This document shows positions 44,469 to 51,584 of a DNA stretch of 64,000 nt, piece after piece (position 1 is the first letter of the stretch; every line of letters begins with the position of its first letter). The stretch covers positions 186,001-250,000 of the forward strand of contig NZ_RKMB01000006.1 of NCBI RefSeq assembly GCF_003797765.1, given 5' to 3'. The notes beneath the pieces are model-generated. The model saw nothing but the letters and a program-made list of their open reading frames with translations, was not told the origin of the DNA and did no database searches. A program made the position numbers and the translations under genes. Origin of the DNA: Ramlibacter sp. WS9. Lineage in GTDB: Bacteria; Pseudomonadota; Gammaproteobacteria; Burkholderiales; Burkholderiaceae_C.

Positions 44469-45614
44469 CTATGAGTACGCCATTGCCGGCGCGCCGGCAG
44501 CGGCCTTCGCCAACTCCAAGCGACGCCCCCAAAACGGCTCCCGCGGCCAGCGCTGCTCCATGGCGTAGTACGCGGCGAGGTTGCGCGCATAAGCTGCGCG
44601 CACACCGTCCACATGATGCGTCCACGCAGGCAGCGCCTGCGCGTTCCCGTCCAGATGCGCGATGGCGTGCTGCGCTCCCTGCAGGCCGGTGCACAGGCTG
44701 TTGAACAGGCCCTGCGAAGCCAGCGGGTCGAAGGCCAATGCGGCGTCGCCCACGGCCATCCAGTCCACGCCCGCGGCGGCCGCGCAGTACTGGCTGTATG
44801 CGGGCGCGATGCCCACGGGTTGGGCCCGGGCGTCCAGGCCCTCGCAGCGCGCACGGATCAGCAGTGTCTGCTCGCGCGCATACGCGAGCAATCCAGCCTG
44901 CGTTTTGCACTCGCGCACGGCCGGCTGGTCCGCGTCGGTGTGGAACGCAAGCACGGTGTCACCATGAGGCACCTGAACGCTGTACCACCAGCCCTGCGGG
45001 GCCGCCTCGATCAGCGTGGCGCCGGCCCATGCCGCCGTGTCTCGGCCGGGCGGCAACCAGGCATGCAGGCACACCAGCTTGTCCGTGCGGTGGACGGCCG
45101 CGCCTGCCAGGCGCGCTGCGCGTGCGCTGCGGCCGCTGGCGTCCACCAGCAGGCGGCAGCGAAGCCGCAGGGGTATGCCGTCGGCGGTGAGCAATTCGCA
45201 CAGCCAGGGATGGCGAGCGCCCGGCTCGTGGTGCGCCGCGCGCAACATCGCGCCGGCCAGCCATTCGGCGCCGCGCTCGGTCGCGGCATCGCGCAGCAGG
45301 CCGTCGAATGCCGTGCGGCCGAGGATCCAGCCGTGGCCTTGCGGATCGAGCAAGGCGTCGCGTTGAACCGTCTCGCTTTGGCCCCAAGCCGAGGCATGCG
45401 ACCACGCCGGCCGGTGGCCTTGTGCCAGGAAGCGGTCCCACAGGCCCAGATCGCGCAGCGGCACGGACGCGGCGCCCGGCAGCGATTCTCCGATCTGCCG
45501 GCCGGAAGGCGTTCGGCCCGCAAGGGCCACGGTGCAGTGGCCCGCCAGCTGCGCCGCGATCACCGCGCCCGCCGGCCCGGCGCCGGCCACGAGCACGTCG
45601 AGCTGCCGCTCCAT
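44469..45614 (-). CDS. LodB-like FAD flavoprotein, copy 2
   Basis: 381 residues from ATG 45612-45614; longer frames upstream run into the LodA gene and are not family-like. FAD site VAGAGPAGAVIAAQLAG, GRQIGESLPGAA, GWILGRTAFDGLLRDAA, and DWMAVGDAALAFDPLASQGLFNSL. Same family as copy 1 but clearly divergent and higher in GC. It follows its LodA partner by 16 bp and is the last gene of the leftward operon. Confidence 0.86.
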   Translation of the reverse strand: MERQLDVLVAGAGPAGAVIAAQLAGHCTVALAGRTPSGRQIGESLPGAASVPLRDLGLWDRFLAQGHRPAWSHASAWGQSETVQRDALLDPQGHGWILGRTAFDGLLRDAATERGAEWLAGAMLRAAHHEPGARHPWLCELLTADGIPLRLRCRLLVDASGRSARAARLAGAAVHRTDKLVCLHAWLPPGRDTAAWAGATLIEAAPQGWWYSVQVPHGDTVLAFHTDADQPAVRECKTQAGLLAYAREQTLLIRARCEGLDARAQPVGIAPAYSQYCAAAAGVDWMAVGDAALAFDPLASQGLFNSLCTGLQGAQHAIAHLDGNAQALPAWTHHVDGVRAAYARNLAAYYAMEQRWPREPFWGRRLELAKAAAGAPAMAYS

Positions 45615-45630
45615 GCTCACAGCGGCGCGC

Positions 45631-47565
45631 TCATTCCGCCCGGCGAAGCCGCGCGTGCAGCAACAACATCTCTTCGTTGCGCGCGTCGAAAGGCTCGGGC
45701 ATGTCGACCGGATCGACCGGTGCGGCCTCGCGGCGCAGAAGCGTCTCGACCGCTGCCTGCACGGGCGCAATGCGGTTTTCCACCTGCATCTGCGGTGGAA
45801 AGTCGGCATCGCCGGGAATCCCGGACCGCAACTCCAGCACGCCCATCTGGTCGAAGTGGTCGATCATGTAGTTGATCTGGCTGGTGTAGCCGCCCGGCCC
45901 CAGCGTGCGGAACCACGAGGCGCGGCGGCTGAAAGCGGCGCGCCTTTCGCTGCGGGGCTTCTCGGTGTCCATCACGATGCTGTAGTCCTCTTCGGTCAGC
46001 ACCTGGTTGGGCACGCGCGCCGGCCAGAAGCTGGGCACGTAGGGGTCGTAGCGCGGGCCGTAACCGGCGTAGTAGCCGCTGCGGCAACTGGCCGTGTCGG
46101 TCTGCCAGGGCACGGCCATCCAGCGCGTGAGGTCGCCAGCCGACTGCGCATACAGCGGGCCTCCGACCGCGAGCGCGACCTGCGGCGTGAGCTGCGTGCC
46201 GTAGTTGGGCAGCGCAGGCGCGTCCGGCGCGGCCTCGCGCAGGCGGAACGGCGCGCGGTACATGCTGGCGTGGCGCATCGGCCAGGTGATCTCGCAGCCG
46301 GGGTGGAAGGCGTCGGCCAGGCAGTGGTCCATGGCGGCGCGGTCCAGCGTGGCCGGCTGCGCCTGCAGCGGCACCTGGTCGATGTGCGAGGGCCCCCGCG
46401 CGGCCGGGTCCCAGTCCGCGATGAACCGGCCTTCGGCCCACTGCGAGAGCATCAGCAACTGCGTATCGGTGACGGCCGCGTTCTGGCGCGGCGTGTTGGC
46501 CGGGGGCACGGCCATGGCGTCGCCGTAGTTCCAGGGCCAGGGCAGCGGAGATTTGCCATCGCGTTCGAACTGGCGAAAGGCGTTGGCCACTTGCTGGCGC
46601 AGCTCGCGCCAGGTGTCCGACGGATCGGCCAGCTTCGCGACCAGCGCCGCGTCTTGCGCGTCGAAGGGGCCGCCCCAGCCGAACTGCGCGGCGAAGCCCT
46701 TGTTCGCCCACTGCAGGCCGGTCTGGTTTTGCAGGATCGGCAGGATGTCGCGCGAGAAAGAGACAGCTGGCGGGACCTGCATCATGCCGGCCTGGATGAA
46801 CACGTCCTCCATCAGTGCGGCCATGGTGCGCACCGAGCGCAGCTGCGGCCCGTAGTTGGGCGGGGCGACCAGCACCCAGGCACTGTCGACGGGGATGGCG
46901 GCGCCGTCCAGCGTGACGCTCGCGCGCACGGGCCCGTCGGCCGTGTCGTCGTGCCAGCCGTCATTGTTGGCGAAAGTGGTTGCCGGCTTGCCATCGGCCG
47001 AGGCGGACTTGCCGTGGCCGCCCAGCACGAGCAGGCGCCCGGCCTCGTCGGTGCGCAGCTCGCCCAGGTAGACCGGTGTGCCAACGAACTTTCCGCTGTC
47101 GAACTGGTAGGCGGCGCCGCGTTGCCCGGCGCCGCGGATCGTGCGGGCGCCGGGCGTGATGGCCAGGCTCGCACGGTCCTTGACGTTCGCGTTGCGCAGC
47201 AACGAGGGATCGGCCATCTTCGGGTTGAGCGCTTCCGGGATGTCCAGCGCGATCTGGAACTGGTACCAGGCGGCCTTCTTGTTGGCCAGCTCCACCGTCC
47301 ATTCGATCTCGGCCTCGCGCGCGGTGATCTCTCGCACCACTTCGCCGGCGGCGTTGTAGCCGTAGATGCGAAAGCGCGCGGCTTCGCGCTTGAGCGCGCC
47401 CTGCGGGTCGCGCAGTTCGCCGGGTGCCATCGGCGGCGGGTCCATGACCTCGGGGCCGATGTAGTAGCCCTCGGGGCTGTTGCCGACGCGCGCCACGCCG
47501 ATGCCGGGGTGGATGGCCGCGCGCACGATGGTGCTGTCGGCCGGTGGGGTCGAAGTGATGCTCAT
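45631..47565 (-). CDS. LodA/GoxA-family protein, copy 2 (atypical cofactor site)
   Basis: 644 residues from ATG 47563-47565, with a very good ribosome site (GGAGGAAACC). Signature AAIHPGIGVARVGNSPEGYYIGPE. The cofactor Cys region VPWQTDTASC keeps D490 and C494. At the place where copy 1 has Trp (VTHWAQLGF), this protein reads MIDHFDQMGV, so the aligned residue is F571; W551 in ASWFRTLG is the nearest other candidate. CTQ formation is therefore uncertain. About 32 residues longer than copy 1 overall. Leftward operon with its own LodB. Confidence 0.87.
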   Translation of the reverse strand: MSITSTPPADSTIVRAAIHPGIGVARVGNSPEGYYIGPEVMDPPPMAPGELRDPQGALKREAARFRIYGYNAAGEVVREITAREAEIEWTVELANKKAAWYQFQIALDIPEALNPKMADPSLLRNANVKDRASLAITPGARTIRGAGQRGAAYQFDSGKFVGTPVYLGELRTDEAGRLLVLGGHGKSASADGKPATTFANNDGWHDDTADGPVRASVTLDGAAIPVDSAWVLVAPPNYGPQLRSVRTMAALMEDVFIQAGMMQVPPAVSFSRDILPILQNQTGLQWANKGFAAQFGWGGPFDAQDAALVAKLADPSDTWRELRQQVANAFRQFERDGKSPLPWPWNYGDAMAVPPANTPRQNAAVTDTQLLMLSQWAEGRFIADWDPAARGPSHIDQVPLQAQPATLDRAAMDHCLADAFHPGCEITWPMRHASMYRAPFRLREAAPDAPALPNYGTQLTPQVALAVGGPLYAQSAGDLTRWMAVPWQTDTASCRSGYYAGYGPRYDPYVPSFWPARVPNQVLTEEDYSIVMDTEKPRSERRAAFSRRASWFRTLGPGGYTSQINYMIDHFDQMGVLELRSGIPGDADFPPQMQVENRIAPVQAAVETLLRREAAPVDPVDMPEPFDARNEEMLLLHARLRRAE

Positions 47566-47621
47566 GGTTTCCTCCGCTGCGTTTATCGCCCGGAGTCTGC
47601 ACCGAACGCCCCCCTCGCACA

Positions 47622-47641
47622 ACCTGTCAAAGATGACAGGC
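47622..47641. promoter_or_regulatory. lux-box-like operator at the right edge of the oxidase island
   Basis: ACCTGTCAAAGATGACAGGC holds the perfect dyad CCTGTCA-N4-TGACAGG and fits CTG-N10-CAG. Read leftward it is followed by GTTGTG and, after 22 nt from the 16-bp dyad, by TGCAGACT, the same plan as the left-edge site. It lies 58 bp before the LodA copy 2 ATG and just past the uvrD stop. Confidence 0.68.
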
Positions 47642-47647
47642 GAGGCG

Positions 47648-50035
47648 CTAAGGCACCGGCGTCAATTTGGCCACCGACAGGGCCAGCCACTTCACCCCGT
47701 GGCGGGGGAAGTTGACCTGGGCCCGCGCATCCGCGCCCTGCCCTTCGATCGACACCACCGAGCCCTCGCCGAACTTGGTGTGGAACACCTTCATGCCGGC
47801 GCGCAGCCCGTGCGAAGGCTCCGCTTTTTGCACCGGCACTGGCGGGCTGGAGAAAGTTTCCTTGGCGAAGCCGCCGCCCGAGTAGTTGCTGCGCGACGTC
47901 GGGTAGCCGGAGCCATAGCCGAAAGCCGAGCCGCCGAAGTTCTGGTTCTTGGGCGTGAGGTACTTGAGCGCGCTCTCTGGCAATTCCTCGAAGAAACGGC
48001 TCTTGACGTTGTAGCGGGTCTGGCCATGCAGGAGGCGCGTCTGCGAATAGCTGAGATACAGGCGCTTGCGTGCACGCGTGATCGCGACGTACATCAGGCG
48101 GCGCTCTTCCTCCAGCCCCTCGCGTTCGGTCATGGAGCGTTCGCTCGGGAACAGGCCTTCTTCCAGGCCGCTGATGAAGACGCAATCGAACTCCAGCCCC
48201 TTGGCCGAGTGCACCGTCATCAACTGGACGGCGTCCTGCCCCACCTGTGCCTGGTTGTCGCCGGACTCCAGCGCGGCATGCGTGAGGAACGCGGCGAGCG
48301 GTGACAAGGTTTCGCCGGTTTCTGCGTCGGGTGGCACGTAGTCGGGCGCCGGCTCGTTCACTTCAGGCTGGCTCGGATCCAGCCCCTGGCTCGCGGGCGA
48401 CTGGCGGGGCGTGCCGGGGCCGAGTTCGTCCACGGGTAGCGCGACGGCGTCACGCCCGAAACCTTCCTGCGTGACGAAGCTCTCTGCCGCGTTGACCAAT
48501 TCCTCCAGGTTCTCGATGCGGTCGGCGCCTTCGCGCTCGGTCTTGTAGTGGTCGACGAGGCCCGACTCCTGCAGCACCAGCTCGATGATCTCGCGCAGTG
48601 TCAGGTCGATGGTGCGCTCGCGCAGCGAGTCGATCTTGCTCACAAAAGCTGCGAGATTGGCGCCTGCCTTGCCGGTCGCAGACTTTACCGCGTCATGAAG
48701 CGAGCAGCCGCCCGCGCGGGCGATGTCCTGCAACTGCTCGATGCTTCGCGCGCCAATGCCGCGCGGCGGGAAGTTGACGATCCGGATGAAGCTTGTGTCG
48801 TCGTTCGGGTTCTCCAGCACGCGCAGGTAGGCCAGCGCGTGCTTGATTTCCGCGCGCTCGAAGAAGCGCAGCCCGCCGTAGACGCGGTAGGGCATGGCGG
48901 CATTGAACAGCGCCGTTTCGATCACCCGGCTCTGCGCATTGCTGCGGTAGAGCACGGCGATTTCCTTGCGCTCGAACCCACCGTCGGGGCCGTCGTTGCG
49001 GATGAGGTGCCGCATTTCCTCGACCATCCACTGCGCCTCGGCCAGGTCTGTCGGCGCCTCGTACACGCGCACCGGCTCGCCGGGCCCCTGGTCGGTGCGC
49101 AGGTTTTTGCCCAGGCGCGTCTTGTTGTGGCTGATCAGCTCATTGGCCGAATCCAGGATGTTGCTGTGGCTGCGGTAGTTCTGCTCCAGCTTGATCTGGT
49201 GGCGCACCTGGAACTCGCGCACGAAGTCCGCCATGTTGCCCACCCGCGCGCCGCGGAATGCGTAGATGCTCTGGTCGTCGTCGCCCACCGCCAGCACGCT
49301 GCTGCCTTCCCCGCTGAGCATCTTGATCCAGGCGTATTGCAGCTTGTTGGTGTCCTGGAACTCGTCGATCAGGATGTGCCGGAAGCGTCGCTGGTAGTGC
49401 TCGCGGATCGGGTCGTTGTCGCGCAGCAGTTCGTAGCTGCGCAGCATCAGTTCGCCGAAGTCGACCACGCCTTCGCGCTGGCATTGCTCTTCATAGAGCT
49501 GGTAGATCTCGACCTTCTTGCGGTCTTCTTCGCCGCGCACTTCGACCACATTGGGTCGCAGGCCGTCTTCCTTGCAGCCGGCGATGAACCACTGCGTTTC
49601 CTTTGCGGGAAAGCGCTCATCGTCCACGTTGTGCTGCTTCATCAACCGCTTGATCGCCGACAGCTGGTCCTGCGTGTCGAGGATCTGGAACGTCGACGGC
49701 AGGTTGGCCAGCTTGTAGTGCGCACGCAGGAAGCGGTTGCACAGGCCGTGGAAGGTGCCGATCCACATTCCGCGCACGTTGACGGGCAGCATCGCCTGCA
49801 GCCGCGTCATCATTTCCTTCGCCGCCTTGTTGGTGAAGGTCACGGCCATGACGCCGCCGGGCGAAATCTGGCCGGTGGACAGCAGCCAGGCGATGCGCGT
49901 GGTCAGCACGCGGGTCTTGCCCGACCCGGCGCCCGCCAAAATCAGCGCATGCTCATTGGGCAGAGTGACGGCGGCCGCCTGCTCCGGGTTGAGATTCTGT
50001 AAGAGCGGGGACGCCGCGTCGACTTCTGGGAACAT
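47648..50035 (-). CDS. uvrD: DNA helicase II, UvrD/PcrA
   Basis: 795 residues, full length. Motifs: LNPEQAAAV, Walker A AGAGSGKTRVLTTRI, FTNKAAKEM, IDEFQDTN, VGDDDQSIYAFRGA, LEQNYRS, VHSAKGLEFDCVFISGLEEGLFP, RRLMYVAITRARKRLYL. The C-terminal UvrD/PcrA tail with the Tudor-like GMKVFHTKFGEGSVVSIEGQG motif that binds RNA polymerase in PcrA is present. It acts in nucleotide excision and mismatch repair. It is a different branch from the helicase at 5.3-7.3 kb. Confidence 0.95.
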   Translation of the reverse strand: MFPEVDAASPLLQNLNPEQAAAVTLPNEHALILAGAGSGKTRVLTTRIAWLLSTGQISPGGVMAVTFTNKAAKEMMTRLQAMLPVNVRGMWIGTFHGLCNRFLRAHYKLANLPSTFQILDTQDQLSAIKRLMKQHNVDDERFPAKETQWFIAGCKEDGLRPNVVEVRGEEDRKKVEIYQLYEEQCQREGVVDFGELMLRSYELLRDNDPIREHYQRRFRHILIDEFQDTNKLQYAWIKMLSGEGSSVLAVGDDDQSIYAFRGARVGNMADFVREFQVRHQIKLEQNYRSHSNILDSANELISHNKTRLGKNLRTDQGPGEPVRVYEAPTDLAEAQWMVEEMRHLIRNDGPDGGFERKEIAVLYRSNAQSRVIETALFNAAMPYRVYGGLRFFERAEIKHALAYLRVLENPNDDTSFIRIVNFPPRGIGARSIEQLQDIARAGGCSLHDAVKSATGKAGANLAAFVSKIDSLRERTIDLTLREIIELVLQESGLVDHYKTEREGADRIENLEELVNAAESFVTQEGFGRDAVALPVDELGPGTPRQSPASQGLDPSQPEVNEPAPDYVPPDAETGETLSPLAAFLTHAALESGDNQAQVGQDAVQLMTVHSAKGLEFDCVFISGLEEGLFPSERSMTEREGLEEERRLMYVAITRARKRLYLSYSQTRLLHGQTRYNVKSRFFEELPESALKYLTPKNQNFGGSAFGYGSGYPTSRSNYSGGGFAKETFSSPPVPVQKAEPSHGLRAGMKVFHTKFGEGSVVSIEGQGADARAQVNFPRHGVKWLALSVAKLTPVP

Positions 50036-50068
50036 ACGGCATTGTAGGAACCGAACCGGCCCCCACGG

Positions 50069-50770
50069 ATGAACAAACTGTCACCACTCTCGCGCTTCGC
50101 GGCCTGCCTGCTCGTCCTGGCTGCTTCCGGCGCTCACGCCCAGTCGTCCTGCGACAGCGACAAGCAGCCACGGCCGGTGGCGCTGCTCGAGCGATTCATC
50201 AGCGCCGACTGCGAATCCTGCTGGGCCGATCCGGCGACGCCGCGCGCCGGCCGCGGTGAACTGGCGGTGGACTGGATCGTGCCGGGAGGCAAAGGCGATG
50301 ACGCGCCCTTGTCGGCGGCAGCCAGCCGCGACAGCCTGGCCCGGCTGGAAGCGCTCCAGCGCGCCGCGCCGGCACAGGCCGACGCCACGAAGCACCGGAT
50401 CGCCGCAAACGGCCGCCAACTCCGGGTGGCGCACGGCCTCGCCTTCAACGGCTACGTGGGCGCATCGATCGAGTTGAAACCCGGCGCCCGCGGCCCCTGG
50501 AGAGCGTGGCTGCTGTTGGTGGAAACCGTACCCGCGGGCACGGAAGGCTCGCCGGTCGAGCGCAATCTGGTGCGAAACGTCTTGCAGACGGCCTGGGATG
50601 GCGCGGGTTCGCTATCGAAACCGGAGCAACTACGGCTGTTCGAGTCCCGGCCCATGAGCATCCCTGAAGGCGCCAACCCGCAGCGATTGCGCGTTATTGG
50701 GGTGCTGGAGGACGCCCGGGGGCACGTTGTTGCCGCTGCGGTCTCGCGTTGTACGGCCGCTGGGAGATGA
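50069..50770 (+). CDS. Exported protein with a thioredoxin-like CxxC
   Basis: 233 residues. The signal peptide ends near SGAHAQ. Early in the mature part is VALLERFISADCESCWADP, where CESC after a beta strand resembles a thioredoxin-fold redox site as in DUF1223-like proteins. The remainder is beta-rich (AVDWIVPGG, VGASIELKPG, LRVIGVLEDARGHVVAAAVSRC). I cannot place it in a named family with certainty. It diverges from uvrD and is followed by an 814-bp repeat field. Confidence 0.66.
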   Translation: MNKLSPLSRFAACLLVLAASGAHAQSSCDSDKQPRPVALLERFISADCESCWADPATPRAGRGELAVDWIVPGGKGDDAPLSAAASRDSLARLEALQRAAPAQADATKHRIAANGRQLRVAHGLAFNGYVGASIELKPGARGPWRAWLLLVETVPAGTEGSPVERNLVRNVLQTAWDGAGSLSKPEQLRLFESRPMSIPEGANPQRLRVIGVLEDARGHVVAAAVSRCTAAGR

Positions 50771-50824
50771 GCTTCTTCGCTGATTTCAGCCGCGCCTGAG
50801 GAGTTGCGCTCTGAGACCTCGCGG

Positions 50825-51075
50825 CAACGCCGCACACGGCTGGGCCGCGGCGCGATGGCTACGACGTCCGGCATCGCTTGCTTCGCAAGCTCCTGCCGGA
50901 TCCCCGCGCTGAACGGTCTTGCGGCCCGCGCGGCGCAACTCACCCCGCCTTGCGGGGTTCAAACAGGCGCCGCGAGCATGAGACGGTCGCGTCGCCAGCG
51001 ACGCTGGGCCGCAAGACCATTCACCGCGGGCGTCTGGGCTTTACTCGCGCCGCGGCCCAGCCGTGTGCGGCGTTG
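50825..51075. repeat. Large palindromic repeat element, copy at 50.8 kb
   Basis: Perfect 31-bp terminal inverted repeats (50825-50855 and 51045-51075). Reverse-complemented, it aligns along its whole length with the 33.8-kb copy. On that strand the core reads CCTGTTTGAA, stem ACCCCGC/GCGGGGT with loop AAG, then GAGTTG. The loop stem sequence differs from the other copies but still pairs. Open frames across it have no family-like content. Confidence 0.88.
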
Positions 51076-51172
51076 CAGTGAGCGAGTGGCAGGCCAGCGG
51101 TGGCGCGCCGAAACTCCGGGCAGACGGCGGCGCAATGGCACTCCGCCGGTGGCGCGCTCAGAGGGTGGTGCA

Positions 51173-51446
51173 AAGCTGTGCGTGGGCGGGCTGCGGCGCG
51201 AATAAAGCCCAGGCGCCTGCGCCGGGTGACCCCGCGGCCCAGCATGGCTACGAGGAGCGCGCAAAGCGCGCGGATCGAGCCATGCGACCGTCTCATGCTC
51301 GCGGCACCTGTCTGAACGGCGCTTGCGCCGTGAGTTGTGCCGCGCTGGGCCGCGGGGTCGCCCGGCGCAGGGGATTCGGCTGGAGGTGCGAAGCACCGAA
51401 GCCGAACGCCGTAGCCATCGCGCCGCAGCCCGCCCACGCACAGCTT
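51173..51446. repeat. Large palindromic repeat element, copy at 51.2 kb
   Basis: Perfect 29-bp terminal inverted repeats (51173-51201 and 51418-51446). The core reads CCTGTCTGAA, stem ACGGCGC/GCGCCGT with loop TT, then GAGTTGT. It lies in opposite orientation to the 50.8-kb copy, 97 bp away, so the pair forms a still larger palindrome-like field between the secreted-protein gene and the VIT gene. The spacer 51076-51172 is unassigned. Confidence 0.87.
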
Positions 51447-51584
51447 CGCCGCGAGGTCCAGGAATGCGAAACAACAAACCGCACTCCGGGACTTCGGCGA
51501 AGAAAAAAATGCCACAGGCTTAACCCCGTCGCGCCACCAGCCCCGTAGAAGCCCTGTCCGCAACAACAACGAGAGGAAGCCGCT

